The notes: a model not told the origin generated them from the letters alone. DNA of 64,000 nucleotides from CAXQZM01 sp965229645 (GCA_965229645.1 OZ245893.1:372001-436000), one strand, 5' to 3'; numbered from the stretch's first letter, positions 16,607 through 26,575 are shown. Numbers and translations: made by a program.

Positions 16607-17206
16607 ATGATTCTCGCCGATCTTGCCTTTTACCTCTTTGCCAGCTTGACGCTGATCGCAGGCCTGATGGTGATCGTGTCGCAAAACCCCGTCCATTCGG
16701 TCTTGTTCCTGATCCTGGCCTTTTTCAACGCGGCAGGCCTGTTTGTCCTAAGGGGCGCCGAATTTCCCGCCATGGTCTTGGTCATCGTCTATGTCGGGGC
16801 GGTGGCGGTACTCTTCATGTTTGTCGTCATGATGCTCGATCAGTCGATTGTGAAGGTCAAAACCGCGGGGCGACGCTACCTGGGCGTCGGCACCTTGATC
16901 GGCCTGGTGCTGCTGATCGAGTTGGTCTTTGTCGTGTCGGGCGGGGTCTTGCAGTTGCCGCCCAATCCGCCGCAGGCGGGGGCGAGTTTGACCAATACCC
17001 AGGCCATCGGCATGGAACTCTATACGACCTATTTCTACGCCGTGCAGGTCGCGGGGTTGATCTTGCTCGTCGCCATGATCGGCGCCATCGTCCTGACCAT
17101 GCGCAGCCGCGCGGGCGTCAAGCGCCAGGACATCCCGACGCAGATTGATCGCAAAGTTTCAGACTCCGTTGTCCTCAAAAAAGTGCAAAGCGGGCAGGGG
17201 ATCTAG
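16607..17206 (+). CDS. nuoJ: NADH-quinone oxidoreductase subunit J
   Basis: Membrane subunit of the proton-pumping arm. 199 residues, five membrane segments, with the pi-bulge region VLVIVYVGAVAVLFMFVVMM characteristic of NuoJ. Six nt after nuoI and three before nuoK. Confidence 0.95.
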   Translation: MILADLAFYLFASLTLIAGLMVIVSQNPVHSVLFLILAFFNAAGLFVLRGAEFPAMVLVIVYVGAVAVLFMFVVMMLDQSIVKVKTAGRRYLGVGTLIGLVLLIELVFVVSGGVLQLPPNPPQAGASLTNTQAIGMELYTTYFYAVQVAGLILLVAMIGAIVLTMRSRAGVKRQDIPTQIDRKVSDSVVLKKVQSGQGI

Positions 17207-17209
17207 GCG

Positions 17210-17518
17210 ATGGAACATCTGGATGGTGCCTACTTGGCCGTTGCGGCGATCCTCTTCACCCTGGGGGTTTTTGGCATTTTCCTCAACCGTCGCAATGTGA
17301 TCGTGATCCTCATGTCGATCGAGCTCATGCTGCTGGCCGTCAATATCAACCTCGTGACCTTCGCCACGCGCGCGGGCGACCCCGGCGGGCAGATCTTCCT
17401 GCTGCTGATTCTGACCGTGGCCGCCGCCGAGGCGGCGATTGGCCTTGCGATCTTGGTCGCGTTCTTTCGCAATCGCGGCGGCATCGATATGGAAGACTTG
17501 CGCGAGATGAAAGGCTGA
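17210..17518 (+). CDS. nuoK: NADH-quinone oxidoreductase subunit K
   Basis: 102 residues with three membrane helices. The buried glutamates in VILMSIELMLLAVNIN and VAAAEAAIGLAILVAFFRN, part of the proton channel, are present. Stop of nuoJ is 3 nt upstream; nuoL begins 3 nt downstream. Confidence 0.97.
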   Translation: MEHLDGAYLAVAAILFTLGVFGIFLNRRNVIVILMSIELMLLAVNINLVTFATRAGDPGGQIFLLLILTVAAAEAAIGLAILVAFFRNRGGIDMEDLREMKG

Positions 17519-17521
17519 TCC

Positions 17522-19642
17522 ATGCAGACGCTCGCCCAATTCATCCTGTTCTTGCCTGCGGTCGCGGCGGCGCTCGTCGGATTGTTCCAACGTCAGGTCG
17601 GCGACCGCGGCGCCCAAGTTTTGACCACGGGCGCCGTCGGCCTCGCGGCCCTGTTCGCGGTCCGTCTATTCCTCGACCAACTCGCGGGCGGGGACCCCTT
17701 CGTCGTGACGCTGCTGCCCTGGATCCAATCGGGCAGCTTTGAGGTCAGCTGGGCGATCAAGGTCGATATGTTGACCGCCGTCATGCTGTGCGTTGTCACG
17801 CTGGTGTCCGCCATCGTCCATGCCTACGCCATCGGCTACATGGCCGACGACGCGGCCAAGGCGCGGTTTCAGGCTTATTTGAGCCTCTTTACCTTCGCCA
17901 TGCTCATGCTCGTGACCGCCGACAATCTCGTGCAACTGTTCTTCGGCTGGGAAGGGGTTGGCGTCGCCTCCTACTTGCTGATCGGGTTTTGGTACCACAA
18001 GGAAAGCGCCAATCAGGCGGCCATGAAAGCCTTTCTGGTCAATCGCGTTGGGGATTTCGGTTTTGCCCTGGGGATTTTTGGGATATTCTGGATGACGGGG
18101 TCGATTTACTTCGACGACATATTCGCGGCCTTTGCGCGCGAGGAGAACTTGGCCTTGTTCGGCTGGTCGCCCGGCACGTCCCTAACGCTCGTCACCTTGC
18201 TCCTGTTCATCGGCGCCATGGGCAAGTCGGCGCAGTTTTTCCTGCATACTTGGTTGCCCGACGCCATGGAGGGGCCGACGCCCGTTTCCGCCCTGATCCA
18301 CGCCGCGACCATGGTGACTGCTGGCGTCTTCTTGGTCGCGCGGATGAGCCCCGTGTTCGTCGAAGCGCCCGCGACCATGGCCTTCATCACCTGCATCGGG
18401 GCCCTGACCGCCCTGTTCGCCGCAACAGTGGGCTTGACCCAGTTCGACATCAAGCGGGTCATCGCCTATTCGACCTGTTCGCAGCTGGGCTATATGTTCT
18501 TTGCCCTGGGTCTGGGCCTGGTCGGGCCCGCCATTTTTCATTTGGCGACCCACGCATTTTTCAAAGCCTTATTATTCCTGGGCGCGGGATCGGTGATCCA
18601 TGCCATGCACCATGAGCAAGACATGCGCCGCATGGGCGGGTTGCGCAAAAAACTGCCCTGGACCCATGCCTACATGCTGATCGGGTCCCTCGCCATCGCG
18701 GGTCTGGGCATTCCTGGGCCCGCAATCGACTGGCTGGGGGATCGCTTTGCGTACGGAATCGGCTTTGCGGGGTTTCATTCCAAGGACGCCATTATTGAAC
18801 TGGCCTATGTCGAGGGGTTGGCGGGAAATCCGCTCGGCTACCTAGGGTTTTGGGTCGGACTCCTGGCCGCAGTTTTGACCGCCTTCTACTCCTGGCGCTT
18901 GCTGTACCTGACCTTCTACGGCGTCCCGCGCGGCGACCCGCACACTTACGAACAGGCGCACGAGGCACCCGGGACCATGCGCTATCCCCTGATCCTGCTC
19001 GCGCTAGGGGCCATCGTCGCTGGGTTCCTGTTTCATCCGCAGTTTGTCAAGAACAAGGGCGGGTTTTGGAACGGGGCCATCGTTGCCGACGCCTACAGTA
19101 AGGACGCGCACGATGATCCTCATGCTCGCGTGGACGCGGCGACCTCAAGTTTTGTTGCCACCCTCACACCCCTCAACGTTGTTGATACGGGCCAGGACGG
19201 CGCGCACGCCGATGACGAAGGCGAAGGCAAGGGCCATGCCAAGCCCCACCCAGGCCTTTGGGTGTTCTTCGCCGCCTTGGGGGCAGGGCTGCTCGGCATC
19301 TTGCTCGCCGTTCTTGTCTACCGCAAGGATGGCACCGCCGTCGGCGTTGCCCGCCGGTTTCGCGCGCTCAATCAGTTCTTCGCCAACAAGTGGTACGTCG
19401 ATGAGGTTTACGAGGTCGTGTTTGTTCGCCCCGCGCGCGCCTTGGGGCGGTTCTTCTGGATCGTTGGCGACGGCCTGATCATCGACGGCCTCGGCCCCAA
19501 TGGCCTAGCCGCGCTCGTCCGCAAAGCCTCGGCGCGCCTATCGGCGGCGCAAACAGGCTATGTCTACCATTATGCGTTTGGAATTTTGATCGGTTTGGTG
19601 GTGCTGACGACTTGGTTTATCTTCGTGGTTTTGCGTGGGTAG
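17522..19642 (+). CDS. nuoL: NADH-quinone oxidoreductase subunit L
   Basis: Distal antiporter-like proton-pumping subunit. 706 residues. Core motifs LFFGWEGVGVASYLLIGFW and LHTWLPDAMEGPTPVSALIHA are intact, as is the C-terminal lateral helix region. The loop at about 520-580 is hydrophilic and rich in His and Asp (KDAHDDPHARVD, DTGQDGAHADDEGEGKGHAK), longer than in minimal homologues. Confidence 0.96.
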   Translation: MQTLAQFILFLPAVAAALVGLFQRQVGDRGAQVLTTGAVGLAALFAVRLFLDQLAGGDPFVVTLLPWIQSGSFEVSWAIKVDMLTAVMLCVVTLVSAIVHAYAIGYMADDAAKARFQAYLSLFTFAMLMLVTADNLVQLFFGWEGVGVASYLLIGFWYHKESANQAAMKAFLVNRVGDFGFALGIFGIFWMTGSIYFDDIFAAFAREENLALFGWSPGTSLTLVTLLLFIGAMGKSAQFFLHTWLPDAMEGPTPVSALIHAATMVTAGVFLVARMSPVFVEAPATMAFITCIGALTALFAATVGLTQFDIKRVIAYSTCSQLGYMFFALGLGLVGPAIFHLATHAFFKALLFLGAGSVIHAMHHEQDMRRMGGLRKKLPWTHAYMLIGSLAIAGLGIPGPAIDWLGDRFAYGIGFAGFHSKDAIIELAYVEGLAGNPLGYLGFWVGLLAAVLTAFYSWRLLYLTFYGVPRGDPHTYEQAHEAPGTMRYPLILLALGAIVAGFLFHPQFVKNKGGFWNGAIVADAYSKDAHDDPHARVDAATSSFVATLTPLNVVDTGQDGAHADDEGEGKGHAKPHPGLWVFFAALGAGLLGILLAVLVYRKDGTAVGVARRFRALNQFFANKWYVDEVYEVVFVRPARALGRFFWIVGDGLIIDGLGPNGLAALVRKASARLSAAQTGYVYHYAFGILIGLVVLTTWFIFVVLRG

Positions 19643-19654
19643 GGACGCGTCGCC

Positions 19655-21256
19655 ATGGACTACTTGCTCACCTATCTGATCGTCTTGCCCCTGATCGGGG
19701 CGGGGCTGATCCTCGTCCTGTTGCAGGGGGAGGAGGCGCTGGTGGCCAGCCGGGCGAAAATGATCGCCCTCTTGGTCAGTACCGTTACCTTCTTTTTGTC
19801 CCTAACCTTGTGGTTCGAATTCGACCGTACCGACCCTGGATTCCAGTTTGTCCATGGGATCGATTGGTTCACCCTGGGCAGCGTCACTTTGCAGTACAAG
19901 GTCGGGATCGACGGCATTTCGGTGCTGCTGATCTTGCTCTCCACCTTGCTCATGCCGCTCGTGATCCTCTCGGCCTGGGACGCGATCCAGCAGCGCGTGC
20001 GCGCCTACATGATCGCGTTTTTGGTGCTGGAATCGCTTATGATCGGCACCTTTGCCGCGCTCGATCTGGTCCTATTCTATCTGTTTTTTGAGGCGGTCCT
20101 GATCCCCATGTTCCTCATTATTGGGATTTGGGGGGGCAAAGACCGGGTCTATGCCGCCTATAAGTTCTTCCTCTACACCCTGCTCGGCTCCGTCTTGATG
20201 CTCGCGGCCATGATCGCCATGGCCTGGCTGGCTGGGACGACCGACATCGAGGCGCTGATCGCCGACCCGTCAGGGTTTGCGGGCATACAGACTTACCTGT
20301 GGCTGGCCTTTTTCGCCTCCTTTGCCGTGAAGATGCCCATGTGGCCCGTCCATACCTGGTTGCCCGACGCGCATGTGCAGGCCCCGACGGGGGGGTCGGT
20401 GATTTTGGCCGGGGTCCTCCTAAAAATGGGCGGCTATGGCTTCCTGCGGTTTTCTTTGCCCATGTTCCCCGACGCCTCGGTATCGTTTGCGCCCCTGATC
20501 TTTACCCTTTCTATCATCGCGCTCGTTTACACATCGCTCGTCGCCCTCGCGCAGAAGGATATGAAGAAACTCATCGCTTACTCCTCGGTCGCGCACATGG
20601 GGTTCGTGACCGCCGGGATCTTCGCTTTCAACGTGCAGGGACTCGAAGGCGCGCTCATGCAAATGCTCGCCCACGGGGTGGTGTCGGGCGCCTTGTTCTT
20701 GCTGGTCGGCGTCGTTTACGACCGCATGCATACGCGGGAATTGGACGCCTACGGCGGCGTTGCCGAGGTCATGCCTGGCTTCGCGCTCGTCTTTATGGTC
20801 TTTATGCTCGCTGCGGTCGGCTTGCCAGGGACGGGGTCCTTTGTCGCCGAATTCGTGACCTTGCTGGGTCTGTTTCAGGCCAACTTTGGCGTCGGTCTCG
20901 CCATGACGTCGGGATTGGTTTTGGGGGCCACTTACATGCTTTGGCTCTACCGCAAGGTCATTTTCGGCGCCTTGCAGCGGGATACGGTCAAGGCGCTGAC
21001 CGACCTCAATCGGCGCGAGAAGCTCATGTTCATCCCCTTGCTGATCCTCGTGTTTTGGATGGGGATCTATCCCAAACCCTTCTTCGATATGATGCACGGC
21101 GCCGCAGGCCAATTGGCCGCGCAGTTTCACGAGCGCCTAAGCACCGACACGCAAGGCTTCGCGGTCCCCGACAAAGACTTGGGCGAAGCATATGGTCTTT
21201 CGGTTGATGGTCTGTCAGTTGATGGCCGTTCCCATGAAGGCGGAGATGCCACATGA
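19655..21256 (+). CDS. nuoM: NADH-quinone oxidoreductase subunit M
   Basis: Antiporter-like proton-pumping subunit, 533 residues, about 14 membrane helices. HTWLPDAHVQAPTGGSVILAG and KLIAYSSVAHMGFV contain the conserved pumping residues; LFFEAVLIPMF holds the key Glu. The C-terminal tail (about 30 residues, YGLSVDGLSVDG) is not part of the fold. Overlaps nuoN by ATGA. Confidence 0.96.
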   Translation: MDYLLTYLIVLPLIGAGLILVLLQGEEALVASRAKMIALLVSTVTFFLSLTLWFEFDRTDPGFQFVHGIDWFTLGSVTLQYKVGIDGISVLLILLSTLLMPLVILSAWDAIQQRVRAYMIAFLVLESLMIGTFAALDLVLFYLFFEAVLIPMFLIIGIWGGKDRVYAAYKFFLYTLLGSVLMLAAMIAMAWLAGTTDIEALIADPSGFAGIQTYLWLAFFASFAVKMPMWPVHTWLPDAHVQAPTGGSVILAGVLLKMGGYGFLRFSLPMFPDASVSFAPLIFTLSIIALVYTSLVALAQKDMKKLIAYSSVAHMGFVTAGIFAFNVQGLEGALMQMLAHGVVSGALFLLVGVVYDRMHTRELDAYGGVAEVMPGFALVFMVFMLAAVGLPGTGSFVAEFVTLLGLFQANFGVGLAMTSGLVLGATYMLWLYRKVIFGALQRDTVKALTDLNRREKLMFIPLLILVFWMGIYPKPFFDMMHGAAGQLAAQFHERLSTDTQGFAVPDKDLGEAYGLSVDGLSVDGRSHEGGDAT

Positions 21257-22740
21257 GCCTTGCTGATCTGAATTTTGGCCTTGCCTTGCCTGAAATCTTC
21301 TTGATCGCCGCCCTCTTTGGGTTGCTCATGTTCGGGGTGTTCCAAGGCAAGGATCGCCCAGAATTGGTCACGGGCGGCACCATTGCGGCCCTCGTGCTGA
21401 CCTTGCTCATCACGCTCGCCGCGCCTGTGTCGAGCGACGCCACGGCTTTCATGGGGCTCTTTGTTGCCGACGGCGTGGCGCGCTTTGCCAAGGTCCTGAT
21501 TCTAGGGGCGGCGGCGTTGGTACTTTGGATGTCGGGCCCGCGGCTTGTGGCGCACGGCTTGGGCAAGTTTGAATACCCCGTGCTCATGGGCTTTGCGGTT
21601 GTTGGCATGCTGCTGATGGTCTCGGCCAACAGCATGATGTCGCTCTATTTGGGGCTGGAGCTGCAGTCCTTGGCGCTCTACGTGCTCGCGGCCTTCAACC
21701 GTCAGGACCCGCGCGCGTCGGAAGCGGGGCTTAAGTACTTCATTCTCGGTGCCCTGTCCTCTGGGGTGCTGCTGTATGGGATTTCCCTGATCTACGGGTT
21801 TGGCGGCGCAGGCTCACTTGGGTTTGCCGAATTGGGCGCGGCCATCGCCCCCCTTGGCGCGGCGAGCGACAACCTCGGCCTCGTCATCGGGTTGGCTTTC
21901 GTCGCCGCTGGGCTGGCTTTCAAGATTTCGGCGGCACCGTTCCATATGTGGACGCCAGATGTTTATCAGGGCGCGCCGCTCTCGGTCACGGCATTCTTCG
22001 CCTCCGCGCCCAAAATTGCCGCCTTTGTGCTGCTCTTTCGTGTGCTTTACGACCCGCTCCTGGGATTGGCGGCGCAATGGAGCAATTTGGTGCTCATGCT
22101 GGCTTTGGCCTCGATTTTTTGGGGCGCGATTGCGGGCATTGCCCAGCGCAATATCAAGCGTCTGATTGCCTATTCCTCCATTGGTCATATGGGCTATGCC
22201 CTGTTGGGGCTGGTCGCCGCGACCCCAAGCGGGGCGGTGGCCATGCTCACCTACTTGGTTGCCTACACGGTCATGACTCTCGGGGTTTTCGCCCTGCTCA
22301 TGTCGCTGGAGCGCGACGGGCGGGAAATCGACGTGGTCAGCGATTTGGCTGGCCTGGGTCGCGCCGCGCCCGTGAAGGCGCTTGCGCTCCTGATCCTCCT
22401 TATGTCTTTGGCGGGAATTCCGATCTTCGCGGGGTTCTTCGTCAAGTTGAAGGTGTTTTACGCCGTGATTGAGGCGGGATACTTTGTGCCAGCCGTCTTG
22501 GGGCTCATCGGGTCGGTAATCGCGTGCTTTTACTACATCCGCGTGGTCAAGATCGCCTACTTCGACGAGCCCGATGGGCGGGAGGTGATGCAGGTAAGGA
22601 ACCGCCCAAGCGGGCTGGTCTTGCTGGCGTCCTTAGCGCTTGTGTGTCTTTGGGCGGTCTTGGATCGCCCCGTCGATACGATGGCGCGCCAGAGCCTCGG
22701 GCTCGATGGCGGGGACGTGACCCTCGGCACGCCCTTTTGA
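21253..22740 (+). CDS. nuoN: NADH-quinone oxidoreductase subunit N
   Basis: Third antiporter-like subunit, 495 residues. Conserved LGLELQSLALYVLAAF, FHMWTPDVYQGAP and KRLIAYSSIGHMGYALLG are present. Last nuo gene; its stop overlaps the putative TTG start of birA, so the downstream housekeeping genes are probably on the same transcript. Confidence 0.96.
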   Translation: MSLADLNFGLALPEIFLIAALFGLLMFGVFQGKDRPELVTGGTIAALVLTLLITLAAPVSSDATAFMGLFVADGVARFAKVLILGAAALVLWMSGPRLVAHGLGKFEYPVLMGFAVVGMLLMVSANSMMSLYLGLELQSLALYVLAAFNRQDPRASEAGLKYFILGALSSGVLLYGISLIYGFGGAGSLGFAELGAAIAPLGAASDNLGLVIGLAFVAAGLAFKISAAPFHMWTPDVYQGAPLSVTAFFASAPKIAAFVLLFRVLYDPLLGLAAQWSNLVLMLALASIFWGAIAGIAQRNIKRLIAYSSIGHMGYALLGLVAATPSGAVAMLTYLVAYTVMTLGVFALLMSLERDGREIDVVSDLAGLGRAAPVKALALLILLMSLAGIPIFAGFFVKLKVFYAVIEAGYFVPAVLGLIGSVIACFYYIRVVKIAYFDEPDGREVMQVRNRPSGLVLLASLALVCLWAVLDRPVDTMARQSLGLDGGDVTLGTPF

Positions 22741-23459
22741 GGGGCGGGCGCATTTTCAAGATCCACCACGAAAGCGTGGGCAGCACCAACGCCGCCGCCC
22801 TGGAATTGACCCAGGCGGGGCAGCGCCTGCCGTTCGTGGTGACAGCGGGCGAGCAAACCGCAGGTCGGGGCCGGTCAGGCCAGGCCTGGGCGTCGCCGCC
22901 GGGCAATTTTTACGGCACCTTTGCCGTGCCCGCGGACACGCCCGATCCCCGCTTGGCCCAAATCAGTTTTGTCGCGGCGGTGGCGCTGGCGCAAGTCCTA
23001 GGGGACTGGGGCCTAAACCCGCAGCTCAAGTGGCCCAACGATGTTTTGATCGGGGGGGCGAAACTCAGTGGCATTCTGCTGGAAAAACATGGGGCCGTGT
23101 TGCTGGTAGGGGTCGGGGTCAACGTTGCAAGCCACCCCGAGTTGCCCGACCGCGCCACCACGTGCCTGCGCGCCTTAGGCGTGTCCCGATCCGCTGCCCA
23201 AGTGGGCGAGGCCCTAACGGACGCTCTTGAGGACAGGTTGGCCCAGTGGCACCAGGACGGCTTCGCGCCGATCCGGCAAGCCTGGCTGGCCTTGGCCCAC
23301 GGGTTGAACCAGCCCTTGCGGGTTCGCCGCGCGGGGCAGGGGGACGTACACGGGCAATTCCGCGGGCTCGGGCCCGACGGCAGTTTGCAGCTAGACGGTC
23401 CCGAGGGCGGCCTGTCGATCCATGCAGGTGAGGTGTTCTTCCATGCTTCTGGCCATTGA
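22737..23459 (+). CDS. birA: Biotin--[acetyl-CoA-carboxylase] ligase
   Basis: Activates biotin with ATP and attaches it to biotin carboxyl carrier protein. Signature segments: SVGSTNAAA, biotin/ATP loop TAGRGRSGQAWASPPGNFY, KWPNDVLIGGAKLSGIL, GVGVNV. No DNA-binding domain, so it is an enzyme only. The start is uncertain: no ATG or GTG lies before the conserved SVGST; TTG 22737 overlaps the nuoN stop (TTGA), while ATT 22752 has the better GAGGGGCGGG ribosome site. About 240 residues. Confidence 0.9.
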   Translation: MRGGRIFKIHHESVGSTNAAALELTQAGQRLPFVVTAGEQTAGRGRSGQAWASPPGNFYGTFAVPADTPDPRLAQISFVAAVALAQVLGDWGLNPQLKWPNDVLIGGAKLSGILLEKHGAVLLVGVGVNVASHPELPDRATTCLRALGVSRSAAQVGEALTDALEDRLAQWHQDGFAPIRQAWLALAHGLNQPLRVRRAGQGDVHGQFRGLGPDGSLQLDGPEGGLSIHAGEVFFHASGH

Positions 23460-24246
23460 TTCGGGCAATACCAACGTCGTTTTTGCAGTTCTGGACGGGC
23501 AGGACGTTCGGGCGCAGTGGCGCCTCGAAACCAACGACCGACGGACAGCCGATGAGTACTTTGTTTGGCTAAGGCAGCTGGCGGAGGTCAAGCGGATCGA
23601 CCTTGCGGCGCTGAGCGGTGTGATTATTGCCAATGTCCGCCCAGCCACGACCTTCGCCTTAGAACGTCTTGCGCGGGAGCATTTGGGCCAAACGCCGTTC
23701 CTAGTGGGAAAAGCTGGATGCCGCGTCGATGTGACCGTGGCCGTTGATCGCCCCGAGCAGGTCGGGGCGGACCGTCTGGTCAACGCCGTCGCCGCCAACC
23801 GGCTCTACGGGTCGCCCGCCATTGTGATCGACACGGGGACCGCGACCATGTTCGACGTTCTCGACCACCGCGGCGCCTATGTCGGGGGCCTGATTGCCCC
23901 TGGGGTTCACGTTTCCGCGAAGGCCTTGGCCGACGCCGCGGCGCAGCTGCCCCTCGTTCCCGTCGACCAACCCCCGTCGCCGATCGGCAGAGATACGCGC
24001 CATGCCATGCAGTCGGGGCTGTTTTGGGGCTATGTCGCCATGTTAGAGGGCCTATTGACACGGGTGAAGGCGGCCATGGTCGCGGAAGGGCACGCCGCGC
24101 ACGGCGCGCCCGTTCGCGTGATCGGCACGGGCGGGCTCATGAAAATTCTGGGGCCTGCCATGGCGGGCCTCGACCATCTCGATCCCGACCTGACCCTGGT
24201 TGGCCTTCGCCTCATATTTGACGACAATAGAGCGAGACCCGTATGA
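23443..24246 (+). CDS. coaX: Type III pantothenate kinase
   Basis: First step of coenzyme A synthesis. ASKHA fold: MLLAIDSGNTNVVFAVLDG (phosphate loop with the catalytic Asp), GADRLVNAVAA, and VIDTGTATMFDVLD; YVGGLIAPGV follows. ATG 23443 fits the family N-terminus; it overlaps birA by 17 nt and the RNase J gene by ATGA. 267 residues. Confidence 0.95.
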   Translation: MLLAIDSGNTNVVFAVLDGQDVRAQWRLETNDRRTADEYFVWLRQLAEVKRIDLAALSGVIIANVRPATTFALERLAREHLGQTPFLVGKAGCRVDVTVAVDRPEQVGADRLVNAVAANRLYGSPAIVIDTGTATMFDVLDHRGAYVGGLIAPGVHVSAKALADAAAQLPLVPVDQPPSPIGRDTRHAMQSGLFWGYVAMLEGLLTRVKAAMVAEGHAAHGAPVRVIGTGGLMKILGPAMAGLDHLDPDLTLVGLRLIFDDNRARPV

Positions 24247-25910
24247 TTCCTAAGATGGACGAAGTCCTGTTCACCGCCCTGGGCGGGGCGGGCGAAATCG
24301 GCATGAACCTCTATGCCTACGGCCACGACGGCGCTTGGTTGGCCGTCGATTGCGGTGTCGGGTTCGCCCCGCCCCAGATGCCTGGGATCGATGTGTTCAC
24401 CGCCGATCCGAGTTTTTTGGAAGACGCGGCGACGGACCTTGCGGGCCTCGTCATCACCCATGCCCATGAGGACCATATAGGCGGGGTCGCGCATTTGTGG
24501 CCGTTCTTGCGATGCCCCGTCTATGTGACGCCCTTTGCTGCGGAGATTTTGCGGGGTAAATTGGCCGAGACGGACTTTGCCAGTCAAGTCCCGATCCACG
24601 TCTTGCCCGCGGGTAAGGGCAGGGCGCAGGTCGGGCCCTTTGGCCTGGAGCTGATCAACATGTCGCATTCGATCCCCGAACCGCAGGCGGTCCTGATCAA
24701 GACGGGCATCGGAACCCTCTTGCATACGGGGGACTGGAAAGTTGACCGACACCCCCAGATTGGCGCCTCCATCGACGAAGCGCGCCTGCGCGCCATTGGC
24801 GATGCGGGATTGATGGCGCTGATTAGCGACAGCACCAATGCCATGGAACCGGGGTACGCGGCGTCCGAAGAGGACGCAAAGCGCGGGCTTCATGACCTGA
24901 TCGCGCGCCAACGCGGGCGGGTCGTCGTCGGCTGTTTTGCGACCAATGTGGCGCGGGTTCAATCCCTGGGTCAGGCGGCCAAGGCCACGGGCCGGTCGCT
25001 GGTCCTGGCCGGGCGCTCGCTGCATCGGGTCACGGCGGCGGCCAAGGCGGCGGGTTACTTGGGCGACCTGCCCGACCTTGTGTCCGAGGCGGAGATGGGC
25101 GACCTGCCCGCCGAACGGGTGCTGATGATCGCAACGGGCAGCCAGGGGGAGGGGCGCGCGGCGCTGGCGCGCATCGCCGCCGACAGTCATCCGACGGTGT
25201 TCGTCGAGGAAGGCGACACCGTCATCTTCTCCTCCCGCGTTATTCCTGGCAACGAAACCGCCGTCGGTCATATCCAAAACGCCTTCGCGCGGCGCGGGGT
25301 GACGGTCCTGAGCGAAGCCGACGTCGCGGAAACAGTGCATGTGACAGGCCATCCCATGCGCGGGGAACTCGCCGACCTTCTGACCTGGACCCGTCCCAAG
25401 TTCTTGCTACCCGTCCACGGCGAATGGCGCCATATGGTCGCCCACGCCCAGCTTGGCAAAGACCATCAGGTGCAGGAGGCCTTGGTCGGCGGCAATGGCG
25501 CGGTGATTTCAATCCAGCCAAACAAGGCGCGGGTTCTGGACCGCAGTGTCCATTCTGGCAAACTGGCGGTGGACGGTGATCGCCTAATCGACCCCCTCGG
25601 CCCAGTTCTCCCTCAACGCCGTCGCCTTGCGCAGGCGGGCATGGTGAGCCTTGCTGTTGCCCTAACCCAGGAGGGAGCCTTAGCGGGCGAGGTGGAAGCC
25701 GAAGCTTACGGGTGTTTGGACCCGAGTGTCGATGGCGATGTGCTGACCCACGTCAAGTCAGCGGCGGCGGACGCGCTGGCACGCTTGAATCGGGCGCAAT
25801 CCCGCGACCGTGGCCCCGTCGAAAAAGCGCTTGTGGCTGCGACAAAGCGGGTGTTCAGGGATCAAACGGGCAAAAAACCGCTTGTTTTGGTCCATATTAT
25901 GCGCCTTTGA
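24243..25910 (+). CDS. rnj: Ribonuclease J
   Basis: Metallo-beta-lactamase/beta-CASP RNase with endo- and 5'-exonuclease activity in rRNA maturation and mRNA decay. Metal-binding motif THAHEDHIGG (His73, His75, Asp77, His78), LHTGDWK and SDSTNAMEPG; the beta-CASP signature TGSQGEGRAALARIA and HVTGHPMRGELADLL follow. 555 residues. Placed after coaX as in many alphaproteobacteria. Confidence 0.93.
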   Translation: MIPKMDEVLFTALGGAGEIGMNLYAYGHDGAWLAVDCGVGFAPPQMPGIDVFTADPSFLEDAATDLAGLVITHAHEDHIGGVAHLWPFLRCPVYVTPFAAEILRGKLAETDFASQVPIHVLPAGKGRAQVGPFGLELINMSHSIPEPQAVLIKTGIGTLLHTGDWKVDRHPQIGASIDEARLRAIGDAGLMALISDSTNAMEPGYAASEEDAKRGLHDLIARQRGRVVVGCFATNVARVQSLGQAAKATGRSLVLAGRSLHRVTAAAKAAGYLGDLPDLVSEAEMGDLPAERVLMIATGSQGEGRAALARIAADSHPTVFVEEGDTVIFSSRVIPGNETAVGHIQNAFARRGVTVLSEADVAETVHVTGHPMRGELADLLTWTRPKFLLPVHGEWRHMVAHAQLGKDHQVQEALVGGNGAVISIQPNKARVLDRSVHSGKLAVDGDRLIDPLGPVLPQRRRLAQAGMVSLAVALTQEGALAGEVEAEAYGCLDPSVDGDVLTHVKSAAADALARLNRAQSRDRGPVEKALVAATKRVFRDQTGKKPLVLVHIMRL

Positions 25911-25920
25911 TACCACCACC

Positions 25921-26328
25921 ATGATTGGACGTCTGAACCATGTGGCGCTTGCGGTGCCGGATCTCGCGGCCGCGACCGCGACCTACGGCCAAACCCTCGG
26001 CGCGCGCGTGTCTGCGCCCCAGGCCTTGCCCGACCATGGAGTGACGGCAGTGTTCGTTGACCTGCCCAACACCAAAATTGAACTGCTCGAGCCTTTGGGT
26101 TCCAACTCGCCAATTGCGGCATTTCTGCAAAAGCACCCCAGCGGGGGCATGCATCATCTCTGTTACGAGGTGGCGGACTTGCGCGCCGCCGTGGCCAAAT
26201 TGACGGGCGAAGGGATGCGCGTTCTCGGCGACGGGGACCCCAAGATCGGCGCCCATGGTCTGCCCGTTGTGTTTCTGCACCCCAAAGATACGGATGGCAC
26301 CTTGGTCGAACTGGAGGAAGTGCGGTAG
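25921..26328 (+). CDS. mce: Methylmalonyl-CoA epimerase
   Basis: Interconverts (S)- and (R)-methylmalonyl-CoA in propionate metabolism. 135-residue vicinal-oxygen-chelate fold with metal ligands in RLNHVALAVPDL (His), MHHLCYEV (His) and LVELEEV (Glu). ATG 25921 agrees with the family start; the open frame before it runs back into the RNase J gene. No methylmalonyl-CoA mutase is in the window. Shares one base with the next gene's GTG. Confidence 0.92.
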   Translation: MIGRLNHVALAVPDLAAATATYGQTLGARVSAPQALPDHGVTAVFVDLPNTKIELLEPLGSNSPIAAFLQKHPSGGMHHLCYEVADLRAAVAKLTGEGMRVLGDGDPKIGAHGLPVVFLHPKDTDGTLVELEEVR

Positions 26329-26564
26329 TGGACCCCGTTGGATTTCTTGTCTTTTTTATTTGCATCTGGTGGATCCTCTATTACATGGCGCTGCCGATTG
26401 GCCGAAAGTCTGATTTTGAGGTGAACAAGGTTGGGGCGCCGCGAACCCCGCGCCTCGTGCAGAAGGCGCTTTGGGTGACCCTCCTAACCAGTATCCTCAT
26501 GGGCCTTTTGGTCCTGCTAAATTTCGGCGACATCTTGGATCGCTTTATCAACGCGGAGCTATAG
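26328..26564 (+). CDS. DUF1467 family membrane protein
   Basis: 78 residues with two membrane helices (about 5-23 and 47-66) and the conserved LPIGRKSDFEVNKVGAPRTP-like linker of the DUF1467 family (function unknown, alphaproteobacterial). GTG start overlaps the epimerase stop by one base. The pairing with mce is a recurrent alphaproteobacterial arrangement. Confidence 0.85.
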   Translation: MDPVGFLVFFICIWWILYYMALPIGRKSDFEVNKVGAPRTPRLVQKALWVTLLTSILMGLLVLLNFGDILDRFINAEL

Positions 26565-26575
26565 GGCGCAGGGCT

